Source: Peteryoungia rhizophila (GTDB lineage: Bacteria > Pseudomonadota > Alphaproteobacteria > Rhizobiales > Rhizobiaceae). Taken from it: 64,000 bases of DNA. This document shows, piece after piece, positions 51,440 to 60,678 of the stretch. The DNA lies in contig NZ_STGT01000004.1 in assembly GCF_004912145.1 (NCBI RefSeq), positions 1-64,000 on the forward strand, given 5' to 3'. How positions within the stretch are numbered: the first letter of the stretch is position 1; each line of letters begins with the position of its first letter. The translations under genes were made by a program, and so were the position numbers. A model generated the notes under the pieces. It had not been told where the DNA came from, ran no database searches, and saw nothing but the letters and a program-made list of their open reading frames with translations.

Positions 51440-52175
51440 AATAAATCTCGAAACGAGCGCCCGTCTTCGAAGCCACACAACGGGCTCTCCCTCCATGCGC
51501 TTGCGCAACATCGGCAGCCCAGATGGCATAGTCACCTACGAAGGGGTACCACCATCGGCGGGGTGCCGGGGACGGCGGCCCCTATCTATCTGAACTTCAT
51601 GGACGTGGTCGGTTCGACGACGGGCGCTCTACTGTCAACGGGCAACCTGAAAGACGAGATCAATGGCGTGACTGTCACCTGCATGGATGTCGCCATGCCC
51701 ATCGTCATTGCGCGCGCTGATGCCTTCGGACTTTCCGGTTACGAGACCGTGGATGAATTGGACGCCAACAGTGCGTTTTATCAGCCGCTGGAACCGATCC
51801 GGCGAAAAGCTGGGTACTGATGGCATGGGTGACGTCTCAAGTTCAGTCGTTCCGAAGTTCGCGTTGCTATCGTCCCCGCGAGACGGCGGAACGATTACCG
51901 CGCGTTACTTCATGCCACTGAACTGCCATCCCACCATGGCAGTCACGGGTGCGCAGTGCCTTGCGTCCTGCGTTCTCACGCCTCGCACAGTGGCTGAAGG
52001 ACTTGGCACGCTTCCAGACGGCATTCCTGCATTGGTAAAAATCGAACATCCGAGCGGTGTCATCGACGTCACAGTCGATTACGAAGCTCGCCCACAAGGC
52101 TTTGTTCTGAAGTCTGCAGGTATCCTGAGAACTGCAAGGCTGCTGGCAAGAGGCGAAGTGCTTGTTCCGATTTAA
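51440..52175 (+). pseudogene. Decayed PrpF/GalD-like (4-oxalomesaconate tautomerase family) gene
   Basis: Three frames carry consecutive parts of the PrpF family: a short patch SMRLRNIGSPDGIVTYEG (about 51495-51545), then GVPGTAAPIYLNFMDVVGST and VTCMDVAMPIVIARADAFG in a second frame to about 51820, then GDVSSSVVPKFALLSSPRDG and RYFMPLNCHPTMAVTGA in a third frame to 52175. At least two frameshifts are present and the first 150 or so residues are missing. It follows the lactonase on the same strand, so it may once have been the last gene of that operon. Confidence 0.75.
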
Positions 52176-52283
52176 AATCAATAGTCTTAAGGGTGCAAGG
52201 GGCGACCACGAACGGTAAAGCCATTGCTATGCCTGCGTCCGGCTTCGATTGCACGCACAGCACATCGTGACGTTAGCGCTGGT

Positions 52284-52823
52284 TCAACGTTCGAACCGCT
52301 CCAGCATCTTCTTCAGTTGCGCGTTTTGAAGGCGAAGCTTTCTCACAAGCTGGCCTCTGAGGGCCCTGATTTCATCATCCAGGCTGGTCTCGTCATCGGA
52401 CGCTGCAACAACAGGCGGGGCCTTTGACGCGGCAACGACCGGCTCGACAGTCCTGCTGCGCCGCTTGCGCTTGGCCGGCGCTGCTTTGGAAGCTCCATAT
52501 GCCGGGATAACCACGGTAGCCGGAAATTCCGTGGGGGAGACATCATCGACCTTGGAGCCATCCGTCTCAACCGTGTCTTGATGATCATCTACAGCTTGTC
52601 CCGGCGCGCCATGTGGAGCGGCAATGCCATCGGCTGGATCGAGCGGTCGAGAGCTTTTGGCTCCCGGCGGATCGACAGGATCCAGGCTCCCTCCACCGAG
52701 CAGCTTGGCCGAACTCGCGATCCCAGGCTCGTCCGGGTTCACATCCTCGACTTGTTCATCTCCCGGCCCCTTCTGCCGCCGCGGCGACACAAGTCTCGAA
52801 AGGAATTTCCATGGAGATGCCAT
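52284..52823 (-). CDS. SyrB-related coiled-coil protein, unknown function
   Basis: This 179-residue protein has a low-complexity, Pro/Ala/Asp-rich N-terminal two thirds and a basic patch PAKRKRRSRTVEPV. The C-terminal coiled coil contains DDEIRALRGQLVRKLRLQN and ends AQLKKMLERFER. The coil aligns by eye with the end of the neighbouring SyrB-like protein (LRKLLAEKLRTENADLRKKL), so the two look like diverged paralogues. No HTH is visible. It may modulate transcription by protein contact, as proposed for SyrB, but this is inference. It is codirectional with the next gene, 134 bases apart. Confidence 0.65.
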   Translation of the reverse strand: MASPWKFLSRLVSPRRQKGPGDEQVEDVNPDEPGIASSAKLLGGGSLDPVDPPGAKSSRPLDPADGIAAPHGAPGQAVDDHQDTVETDGSKVDDVSPTEFPATVVIPAYGASKAAPAKRKRRSRTVEPVVAASKAPPVVAASDDETSLDDEIRALRGQLVRKLRLQNAQLKKMLERFER

Positions 52824-52957
52824 TCAATCGGCCTCGCTTTTCATTCCGGATGCAGGATTAGAGCTGAGAAGCGGCCGGCGACCGGCGACCGGCCATCACC
52901 AGAATGCTCGTCTCTAAAGCATCAAAATGGGCCGAACGAATGGCCACCAGCCTTTTG

Positions 52958-53614
52958 TCAAGCGAGGTTCAGCTTCTTGCGCAGATCAGCATTTTCCGTA
53001 CGAAGCTTTTCGGCCAGGAGCTTGCGCAGCCGTTGGTTTTCTTCTTCCAACTGCAGAAGATCCGCCATCTCGTCAATCGCTGTAGACGCGGCAGGTGCCG
53101 CCTGCACCACCTTGGGAGCCGGCTTAACACGTGGCGCCCTGGCAGTGGTCGCATTGGCCGTCGATTTCGGCTTGCGTCCCCGTTTCTGCTTTTCTGGAGT
53201 TCCGGTTGCCTTGTCAGAGACTGCTTCGACAGCCGCTGCATCAGGAGCTGTTTTTTTGGCGCGAGGTTTGCGCTGCTTCTTTTCGGCGATCGGCGTTTCA
53301 ACAACGGCAGCCGTATCTGGATTGGTCATCGTGTTGTTCTCGTCGGCCATGTCTGTCTCCTGTTTCACTATCTCAGTACTGTGCTGGCTGATCGGCGGTG
53401 TCAACATGGCCTTCGCCGTCTCATCTGCCAAGAGTGATCTACCATCGATGGATTTGCCATGCTGCTCATGCGGCGCTAATGGCGTTGCTTCTTCCTCGAC
53501 AGCACGGGCAACGGATTTGAGATCAACATTTCCCCAGATCGAGTTGGAATTGGCATTTGATCTTCGCCGACCGGATTTGTATTCCACGGCAAAACTGCGT
53601 TGGACTTTTTTCAA
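52958..53614 (-). CDS. SyrB-like regulator
   Basis: From the ATG at 53350 the 130-residue protein matches rhizobial SyrB/SyrB2 proteins: MADENNTMTNP start, AEKKQRKPRAKKTAPDA, EKQKRGRKPKSTAN (AT-hook-like RGRKP) and a C-terminal coil DEMADLLQLEEENQRLRKLL. SyrB was described as a repressor of syrM in Sinorhizobium. The frame stays open upstream to 53614 and encodes VQRSFAVEYKSGRRRSNANS then NSIWGNVDLKSVARA, a patch I also associate with short rhizobial proteins. Either a longer fused form exists or two genes have merged. The extent is therefore uncertain; the C-terminal 130 residues are firm. Confidence 0.75.
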   Translation of the reverse strand: MKKVQRSFAVEYKSGRRRSNANSNSIWGNVDLKSVARAVEEEATPLAPHEQHGKSIDGRSLLADETAKAMLTPPISQHSTEIVKQETDMADENNTMTNPDTAAVVETPIAEKKQRKPRAKKTAPDAAAVEAVSDKATGTPEKQKRGRKPKSTANATTARAPRVKPAPKVVQAAPAASTAIDEMADLLQLEEENQRLRKLLAEKLRTENADLRKKLNLA

Positions 53615-53958
53615 GCTTGGGGCCTTGCATGTTGAAGGAAATTGTTGGGCGGCAGCTCAGCGTTGCCACCAGCCCAGAAATAGCGATTGCTGATCTCTCA
53701 GTCCAGCTTAATCACATTTCGACATGAGGGAGCCCCCCCGGCAGCAAGGCTCGGGCCCCGAAGATCCGTCAACGCTACCCACCCGGCCGCCAGCGTAGTA
53801 CAGTTTGGTCAGACGAAATGTCCGCAAATAAGAGCAATCACCGTCGACGTTTCGAAGAAACCTTCCCATCTTAAAGGCGGATTTTGGCAAAGACGTATAG
53901 TGCCTCCCCAAGGCGGATCTCTGTCCTGCGGTCGGTGTTTCGACGAGGGTCCAGCACT
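53615..53958. other. Intergenic region between the SyrB-like gene and the kinase gene
   Basis: About 340 bases with no supported gene. It carries the SyrB-like promoter and the kinase 3' end. Confidence 0.4.
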
Positions 53959-56010
53959 CTACATGAGCTTGCTCAGGACGAGAGCAAGCTGCTCTTGCGA
54001 ATATGGCTTTCCCAGTCGCGCAACATCAATTTCCGTTCCAGGCGGTAAATCTGCATAGCCCGAGGCCATGACAATTGGCATTGTTGGAAAGCGAGCTCTG
54101 ACCGCTTTAACCAATTCGCCACCTGTCATACCGGGCATCGAGTAATCGGTAATCATGAGATCGAAAGCCTCACCACCGTCTAGCAGGGTCAGTGCTTCCT
54201 TACCGGAATAGACTTCCATGACCTCGTGGCCGAGGTCGGTAAGCATGTCAGCTGAACTCATTGCGATCAGCGCATCGTCGTCGACAAGAAGGATTCGCCT
54301 GGGTGCACTCGTGGTAGTGGTCTCGGCGGCAGCGGCTTGTTCAGGCTGAGGCACGTCAGTTGCCGAGACGGGAATCCAAAGCTGTGCCGTTGTTCCTTTC
54401 CCCGGTGCGCTGGCAAGCTTCAACTCACCTTCCAGCTGCAAGGCCAGGCCATGCACCATGGAAAGCCCGAGCCCTGTGCCCTTGCCGAGCTCCTTGGTGG
54501 AAAAGAAGGGCTCGATTGCCTTCTGCAAAGTCTCTGCATCCATGCCCACACCCTGGTCGATGACCGACAGGACGACATAGTGTCCGCAGGCAAGTCCGCC
54601 GGTCGACGAGGGCTGCTCGGCCTCGTGAAGATCGACGCGGATCGCACCGCCGTTTTGCATGGCGTCGCGCGCATTGACGACCAGATTGAGCAAGGCGAGC
54701 TCGATCTGGTTTGCATCGGCCAAAACAGGCGGCAGATGTCCGGGTATCTGCACATCAATGACGATAGCCGAGCCAACTGATTGCTGTAGGAGCCCTTGCA
54801 TGTCTGCAACCAAGGTACCGAGATTGACCGGTCCCACCTGGAGGTCCTGGCGCCTTGCGAATGCCAGCAGTCGCTGGGTGAGCGAGGCGCCTCTTTGTGC
54901 CCCTTGATAGGCGCCGTCAATCAGGCGTGCCGCTCTCGCATCGCCCTGAACATGCTTGCGCAGAAGTTCAAGGTTACCCAGTACCGCCATCAGGAGATTG
55001 TTGAAGTCGTGCGCGACACCGCCTGTCAGTTGCCCGATCATCTCCATTTTCTGAGCCTGGCGAAGCTGTTCTTCCGCGCGCTCGCGCTGGCTGACCTCGG
55101 CGAGCATCTGCTGATGCGTTTCTTCCAGCTCTCGCGTACGCTCCACCACGCGTTCTTCCAGCATGACATGGAGATGGCGCTGCTGCGCTTCCGCCTGCAT
55201 GCGGTCGGTGATATCGGCAGAGACCCCCACAAGCTTGACCGGACGCCCGTCCCGGTCCCGGTCGAGCTGTGCACGGGTCTCGACGGCACGTATCGATCCA
55301 TCGGACCGTACGATGCGATAGGTGATGGCATATTCGGACCCGGTCTCAATGCTGTGGCCGACGGCTGCCTGCATGGCTTCGAGATCCTCAGAGTGGACCA
55401 TGTGAAGCAGATCCTCGTAGGTGAAGTTATCCGTCGCCGCCCGGCCGAAGATCTCGCGGCAGGTCTGTGAGGTGGTTAGCATATTGTCGGCGAGGTTGAA
55501 CTCCCAGGCTCCAAGCCGGCCAGCCTCGAGCGCGACCTGGAGCCGTCGCTGTCCTTCTCTGACCTCTTCGATACGGTTGCGCGCCTCATATTGCCGACGG
55601 CGCCCGCGCATGGACGACCTGGCAACACTGACGAAGGTCGTCGCATGGAAAGGCCGCTCGATGAAACTGACATTGCCCAAGAGCTCGGAAAGTCGGCCGG
55701 CAGCGGGATTGCGCTCGGGGCCGCCGCCCCTAGCGGTCAAGATGATGAAAGGAAGATCCGACCAGCTGGGCTGTGCCTTGATCCATTCGGACAAGAGGCG
55801 CAAATCCGCGGATCTCAGCGTCTCCTCGGTCATGAGCGCAAAGGCCACGTCCTCGCCGAGGCCTGATATCAGGTCGTCGAGCCGGGGGACGATTCTTGCT
55901 TCCACCCCGGCTTCTTGGAGCATCGCAAGGATTATCTGGCCGTCGCGGCCCAGCGGAGCATGGACCAGGGCATATACATCGGCGTCAGGAATTGGACCTC
56001 TCCTCTTCAA
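53959..56010 (-). CDS. Hybrid sensor histidine kinase, partner of the KaiC-like protein
   Basis: This soluble 683-residue hybrid kinase has an N-terminal receiver-like domain without a clear phosphoacceptor (about 1-130). A PAS domain follows at about 160-275 (GRLGAWEFNLADNMLTTSQT), then a coiled coil, HisKA with GGVAHDFNNLLMAVLGNLEL (His near 333), HATPase_c (VVNARDAMQNGG, DQGVGMDAET, GTGLGLSMVHG), and a C-terminal receiver (ILLVDDDALIA, DLMITDYSMPG with Asp near 622). Its start lies 26 bases inside the KaiC-like gene, so the two are co-translated. It probably signals through a phosphorelay under KaiC-like control. Confidence 0.93.
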   Translation of the reverse strand: MKRRGPIPDADVYALVHAPLGRDGQIILAMLQEAGVEARIVPRLDDLISGLGEDVAFALMTEETLRSADLRLLSEWIKAQPSWSDLPFIILTARGGGPERNPAAGRLSELLGNVSFIERPFHATTFVSVARSSMRGRRRQYEARNRIEEVREGQRRLQVALEAGRLGAWEFNLADNMLTTSQTCREIFGRAATDNFTYEDLLHMVHSEDLEAMQAAVGHSIETGSEYAITYRIVRSDGSIRAVETRAQLDRDRDGRPVKLVGVSADITDRMQAEAQQRHLHVMLEERVVERTRELEETHQQMLAEVSQRERAEEQLRQAQKMEMIGQLTGGVAHDFNNLLMAVLGNLELLRKHVQGDARAARLIDGAYQGAQRGASLTQRLLAFARRQDLQVGPVNLGTLVADMQGLLQQSVGSAIVIDVQIPGHLPPVLADANQIELALLNLVVNARDAMQNGGAIRVDLHEAEQPSSTGGLACGHYVVLSVIDQGVGMDAETLQKAIEPFFSTKELGKGTGLGLSMVHGLALQLEGELKLASAPGKGTTAQLWIPVSATDVPQPEQAAAAETTTTSAPRRILLVDDDALIAMSSADMLTDLGHEVMEVYSGKEALTLLDGGEAFDLMITDYSMPGMTGGELVKAVRARFPTMPIVMASGYADLPPGTEIDVARLGKPYSQEQLALVLSKLM

Positions 56011-57544
56011 GCAGATCCAATTGCGGCTGCCCCTTGCCTATCAAGAGGGGAACGCCCTGCAAGATCCCCTGAAACCCGGTCAAAGGCTCGCCAAGCGTCA
56101 GGCCCTCATTGCGGATCCTGTATTCGCGAATGGTATCCTCGTGCCGGCCAGTGCGTTTCTTGATGACCGAGATTGCCCGGCGGACGCGCCCTTGAGCTTC
56201 AAAATAGCGGAGCAGAATGACGGTGTCGGCGAGGTAGGTGACATCCACAGGGGATCTCATGTCGCCGACCAGGCCGTGTTGCGCCACGGTAATGAAAGTA
56301 TTGGCGCCTTGCCTGTTCAGATATTGCAGGAGCTCATGCATGTGCAGGATCAGCGCATTTTCTCCCGGCATGGCCGCCTGATACCCGTTGATGCTGTCAA
56401 TGACGACTGTCTTGGCGTCGAACCCCGCAACCCGGTCTCTCACGCGCTGGGCAAATTCGCCTGGTGAGAGTTCGGCTGCATCGAGCTGCTCGATATGGAT
56501 GAGGCCATCATCCTGCATGGCTTCGAGGTCGATTCCCATTTCCCTTGTTCGGGAAAACAGCAAGCCCAACTCCTCATCGAAGATGAAAATGGCCGCCCGC
56601 TCCCCGCGCTTGACGGCGGCCTCAACGAACTGAAGCGCGAACAGACTTTTTCCCGTTCCAGCAGGTCCAATGAGGAGCGTGCTGGAGCCACGTTGAATTC
56701 CACCTCCAAGCAGATCATCGAACTCGGCTATGCCGGTGGCGAGCACACTTCGTTCAAAGCCCGAACGGTGCTCGATCGCGCGCAATCGCGGGAAGACCGC
56801 GACGCCACCGGTCTTGATGACAAAATCATGATAGCCCCCGCGAAAAGCCTGGCCTCTGTATTTGAGGACCCTGAGCCTGCGCCGTTCAGAGCCGTAATCT
56901 GGCGCCAGCTGTTCCAGATGGACAACACCATGCACGACGCTGTGGACAGTTTTGTCACTGGCATCGGATGTCATATCGTCCAAAAGCAGCACAGTGGCGT
57001 CCGAACGCGCAAAAAAATGCTTCAATGCCAGTATCTGCCGCCGATATCGAAGCGACCCCTGAGCGAGCAGTCTGATTTCGGACAGACTGTCGATCACCAC
57101 GCGGTGAGGCATCAGCCGCTCGAATTCCTCGAAAATAAGTTTCGTTGTTTCTCCAAGCTCCAGGTCGGAGGAGTAAAGCAAGCTCTGCTGCTGTTCGGCA
57201 TCGAGCAGGCTTTCCGGCGGAACGAGTTCGAAGATCTTGACCTCGTCCCCGATTTCCATCCCGTGCGAGAGAGCACTGTCGCGCAGCTCCTTTTCGGTTT
57301 CGGAAAGGGTAATGTAGAGACAGCGCTCGCCCGCGTTTTGCCCTTCGAGCAGAAAATGCAATGCGATCGTGGTTTTGCCTGAACCGGGGGCCCCCTCGAG
57401 CAAGAAGACGTGGCGACGCGTCAGCCCCCCGGAGAGAATGTCGTCGAGCCCCTCGACCCCGGTTCTTGCTTTCCCCGTTACAGTCTCTGGCCCCGTCATA
57501 GTCTCTGGCATAGGTCCTCCGGCTTGCTCCATCATGCTGAGCAC
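55985..57544 (-). CDS. KaiC-like double-RecA ATPase
   Basis: This 519-residue protein has two KaiC-type RecA domains. CI: TGVEGLDDILSGGL, P-loop GAPGSGKTT near 53, YITLSETEKE. CII: GIAEFDDLLGGGI, P-loop GPAGTGKS near 291, FIFDEELGLLFSRTRE. At the cyanobacterial phosphosite pair (S431-T432), alignment by eye of the conserved DTVILLRYFE region puts Thr-Tyr at about 436-437. No kaiA or kaiB is in the window. Such KaiC homologues in alphaproteobacteria are linked to stress or signalling, not proven clocks. An alternative start is the ATG of MPETMTGPE near 57508. Confidence 0.92.
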   Translation of the reverse strand: MLSMMEQAGGPMPETMTGPETVTGKARTGVEGLDDILSGGLTRRHVFLLEGAPGSGKTTIALHFLLEGQNAGERCLYITLSETEKELRDSALSHGMEIGDEVKIFELVPPESLLDAEQQQSLLYSSDLELGETTKLIFEEFERLMPHRVVIDSLSEIRLLAQGSLRYRRQILALKHFFARSDATVLLLDDMTSDASDKTVHSVVHGVVHLEQLAPDYGSERRRLRVLKYRGQAFRGGYHDFVIKTGGVAVFPRLRAIEHRSGFERSVLATGIAEFDDLLGGGIQRGSSTLLIGPAGTGKSLFALQFVEAAVKRGERAAIFIFDEELGLLFSRTREMGIDLEAMQDDGLIHIEQLDAAELSPGEFAQRVRDRVAGFDAKTVVIDSINGYQAAMPGENALILHMHELLQYLNRQGANTFITVAQHGLVGDMRSPVDVTYLADTVILLRYFEAQGRVRRAISVIKKRTGRHEDTIREYRIRNEGLTLGEPLTGFQGILQGVPLLIGKGQPQLDLLEEERSNS

Positions 57545-58025
57545 AAATCGATATTTGGCTTAATCGAAGACGCCGAAAGCCAGCCAGTTGTTCCATTCGA
57601 CCGACATCCCGGGTGCAACAAAACCATCAATCAACGGCACCCGTAGGCAAACGAACAGGGTGCAACTTCCAAAGAACGTGGCAGAATGTTCAACGTCGTT
57701 ATGCGTCATCATCTGGGGCGGCAGTTCTCCTTTACGCTGCATGGCGCAACCAACCGGATGGCACGCCGTCACAAACCATTCCTTGGACCCTCAGGGGCGA
57801 CGTTTCCGTTATGCTAGTCTATATGGCCGAACCCCGCGCGAAGCGCAGGCTGCCCAGGTCGCTCCTGGCCGCCGAGGGCCTCTTCCTTCTGCGCATCGCC
57901 GGGGATCGACGAAGACGGAGAATGGAGTCCTTTTCTCGACGACTTGGAGAACGTCTTTGAGCGGCTCGTGGTGGCGGCTTTTGCCGGTTGATCTGCAGCC
58001 GAGCGGCGGCCCAGGACGTGGAGGC
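57545..58025. other. Intergenic region upstream of the KaiC-like gene
   Basis: About 480 bases. It holds the KaiC-like promoter; no frame on either strand resembles a known family. Confidence 0.4.
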
Positions 58026-58295
58026 CTATCGCTGCACCGTAAGCGTTTCGGAAGCTCTTCCCGGTTCACGCCGCACCGCATCTTCTTGAAGCAGGACGTG
58101 ACGAATTTCCCCGAGAATTTCCGTTCGGCGAACTGCCTTGTCTGCAAGGCAGCGAACGATCTCTTCCATTGTCGCGCCAGAAGGAACGTGGCACGACGTC
58201 TCGTTTTCGGCGATATCGCGAAGAATGTTCACGAGCACAAGGTTCTTCTCGTGCATCTGGATCACCATTTCTTTCACTTTCAAGCGCTGAGTCAT
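58026..58295 (-). CDS. Small helical protein of unknown function
   Basis: This 89-residue, mostly helical protein contains MTQRLKVKEMVIQMHEKNLV, then LRDIAENETSCHVPSGAT and EEIVRCLADKAVRRTEILGE. The ATG at 58295 has an agga site ten bases upstream; the ATG at 58304 is too close to it. I do not recognise the family. It has no membrane span or signal, and two Cys that could be coincidental. It lies upstream of the KaiC-like/kinase genes on the same strand, 480 bases away. Confidence 0.5.
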   Translation of the reverse strand: MTQRLKVKEMVIQMHEKNLVLVNILRDIAENETSCHVPSGATMEEIVRCLADKAVRRTEILGEIRHVLLQEDAVRREPGRASETLTVQR

Positions 58296-58585
58296 GACCG
58301 TCATTCCTGCTAAAAACTGACTTCGGGTTAGTAACCGCTCAGAGGCGGAATGGTCCCCAACAACAGTTCAAATTCGTGATTTCGGTCAGCTACGCGCAAG
58401 CCTCGAAGCTGGCAGCTCTGTCCAAATGCGATCGACTTCAGGCGCACCCGACTGTCTGGCTATCGGGCGGGCTTCATCTCTTCGGCCGCCCATGGGCAAG
58501 CGATCGCCGCAACTGGCGGAACCTTGATGGGCTGAGGACCGAGCTTCAATACCCCCTAAATGGGCGTTTGTTGAGTTCCTCCGGC

Positions 58586-59482
58586 TCAAGCGGACTGATG
58601 TCGCATGTGATTGATGATCGATGAAAAGTCTTCGCCGCCATGACCGAGTTGGTCGAAGAGCTCGTAAAGCTGCGTCGCATGCGCGCCAAGGGCCGTCGTC
58701 GCCCCCGTTGACTTCGCAGCTTCCTGCGATAACCGCATGTCTTTCAGCATCAGGGCTGCGGCGAAACCCGGCTTGTAATCCCGGTTTGCGGGCGATGTCG
58801 GTACCGGTCCGGGAACCGGGCAGTTTGTACTGATTGCCCAGCACTGGCCCGAGGACGTCGATGCCACGTCAAACAGCGCCTGATGCGAGAGCCCGAGCTT
58901 CTCACCGAGCACGAAGGCCTCACAGACCCCGGCCATGGTGATCCCAAGGATCATGTTGTTGCAGATCTTGGCAGCTTGACCGGCACCAGCCGAACCGCAA
59001 TGGACAACCCGACGCCCCATGGATTCCAGCACCGCTCGGCCACGGGTCAAAGCGTCCTCCTCTCCCCCGACCATGAAGGTCAAGGTGCCAGCACTCGCCC
59101 CCGCAGTGCCACCAGACACTGGCGCATCGAGCGACAGGCAGCTGGCTCTGTTCGCAAGCGCATGGCAATTTCGGGCGCTGTCGACATCAATCGTCGAACA
59201 GTCGATCATCAGTGTCCCCTTATCCACGTTCTTGATGATGTCGCTCCAGACCGACAGGACATGATGGCCGGCAGGCAACATGGTGATCACGATCGAGGCG
59301 CCGGTCAGAGTTTGTGCCGCGGAGTCACATAGGGTGATGCCGCTCGCAGTCGCTGCATCCCTCGCAGGCTCTGCCAGATCAAAACCCCGCACCGGGTATC
59401 CCGCCTTGACGAGATTGGCAGCCATCGGCCCACCCATATTGCCAAGACCAATGAAGGCTATCGTCTCAACCATATCGTTCAT
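58586..59482 (-). CDS. mmsB: 3-hydroxyisobutyrate dehydrogenase
   Basis: This 298-residue NAD-dependent enzyme of valine catabolism oxidises 3-hydroxyisobutyrate to methylmalonate semialdehyde. It has IAFIGLGNMGGPMAANLVKA, the substrate loop LDAPVSGGTAGASAGTLTFM and the catalytic Lys in AGQAAKICNNMILGITMAG, and ends with YKPGFAAALMLKDMRLSQEA typical of MmsB. It is the last gene of a four-gene operon with acyl-CoA dehydrogenase, thiolase and SDR genes. Confidence 0.92.
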   Translation of the reverse strand: MNDMVETIAFIGLGNMGGPMAANLVKAGYPVRGFDLAEPARDAATASGITLCDSAAQTLTGASIVITMLPAGHHVLSVWSDIIKNVDKGTLMIDCSTIDVDSARNCHALANRASCLSLDAPVSGGTAGASAGTLTFMVGGEEDALTRGRAVLESMGRRVVHCGSAGAGQAAKICNNMILGITMAGVCEAFVLGEKLGLSHQALFDVASTSSGQCWAISTNCPVPGPVPTSPANRDYKPGFAAALMLKDMRLSQEAAKSTGATTALGAHATQLYELFDQLGHGGEDFSSIINHMRHQSA

Positions 59483-59527
59483 CCTTTCACTCAGATCGGC
59501 CGCTGACCGGGAGGTTTGCCCTGCCGG

Positions 59528-60664
59528 TCACGCTCCTTGCAGGTTTCGCGCGATCACCATGCGCTGCACGTCGCTGGTGCCCTCGTAGATCTGGCAGATA
59601 CGGGCATCCCGGTAGATCCGCTCAACCGGATAATCCCGCATATAGCCATAGCCACCATGGATCTGGATCGCATCCGAGCATACGCGCTCAACCATTTCGG
59701 AAGCGAAGAGCTTGGCCATCGAGGCTTGTGAAATGCAGGGAATGCCCGCCTCGCGCAGCGAAGCTGCATGCCAGACGAGCTGTCGCGCGGCCTCGATTTG
59801 TGTCGCCATATCGGCCAGGCGAAATGCGACAGCCTGATGCTCGGCAATTGCTTTGCCGAAAGCCTTTCGCTCGCCGGCATAATCGCGCGCCGCCTCGAAG
59901 GCCGCCTGTGCCATGCCGACCGACTGTGCCGCAATCCCGATGCGTCCACCTTCCAGATTGGAAAGCGCGATACGGTAACCTTCCCCTTCCTCGCCGAGTC
60001 TGTTCTCAAGAGGAATTTTCATCCCGTTGAAGGCAATCTGGCAGGTGTCCGATGCATTGAGGCCAAGCTTCTCCTCGACGCGCACCACCTCGTAGCCCGG
60101 TGTGTCTGTCGGCACGATAAAGGCCGTGATGCCGTTCTTGCCCGCGTTCGGATCGGTGACGGCAAAGACAATGATGACATGGCCGTTCTTGCCCGAAGTG
60201 ATGAACTGCTTGGTACCGTCGATGATGTAGTGATCGCCGTCGCGTCGGGCGCGGGTTTTCAGGTTCGAGGCATCTGATCCGGCCTGCGGCTCCGTCAGCG
60301 CAAAACCGCCGATCCACTCGCCTGAGGCCAGTTGCGGCAGGAAGCGTTGTCGCTGTTCTTCCGTCCCAAATTTCAGGATCGGCACGCAGCCCACCGAGCT
60401 GTGCACGCTCATGATCGTTGAGCAGGCGCCATCACCTGCGGCTATTTCCTCGACTGCAATCGCATAGGCGAGCACACCGGTGTCCGATCCGCCATAGGTC
60501 TCTGGAACCAGCATGCCAAGCAGCCCAAGCTCACCCATTTCCGTGAGTTCCTCGCGAGGAAAGCGGTGTTGGCGGTCGCGTTCGGCAGCGCCCGGGGCAA
60601 GCCGCTCACGGGCAAAGCTGTGCGCCATGTCAAGAATTTGCTGTTGGAGCTCCGAAGGGATCAT
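59528..60664 (-). CDS. Acyl-CoA dehydrogenase (short/branched-chain type)
   Basis: This 378-residue FAD enzyme has [40 protein letters not shown], the [20 protein letters not shown] motif and the catalytic Glu in [19 protein letters not shown]. It belongs to the short-chain/isobutyryl/2-methylbutyryl branch and probably oxidises isobutyryl-CoA or 2-methylbutyryl-CoA made by the 2-oxoacid dehydrogenase encoded across the regulator. It starts 15 bases after the thiolase stop. Confidence 0.93.
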   Translation of the reverse strand: MIPSELQQQILDMAHSFARERLAPGAAERDRQHRFPREELTEMGELGLLGMLVPETYGGSDTGVLAYAIAVEEIAAGDGACSTIMSVHSSVGCVPILKFGTEEQRQRFLPQLASGEWIGGFALTEPQAGSDASNLKTRARRDGDHYIIDGTKQFITSGKNGHVIIVFAVTDPNAGKNGITAFIVPTDTPGYEVVRVEEKLGLNASDTCQIAFNGMKIPLENRLGEEGEGYRIALSNLEGGRIGIAAQSVGMAQAAFEAARDYAGERKAFGKAIAEHQAVAFRLADMATQIEAARQLVWHAASLREAGIPCISQASMAKLFASEMVERVCSDAIQIHGGYGYMRDYPVERIYRDARICQIYEGTSDVQRMVIARNLQGA

Positions 60665-60678
60665 GGGTTTTCCTCTGA

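Noticed and set aside
58386..58585. Upstream-looking coding frame (152 codons ending at 58386) overlapping the mmsB end
   Set aside because: It is a shifted frame of mmsB continued into intergenic DNA and has no independent support.
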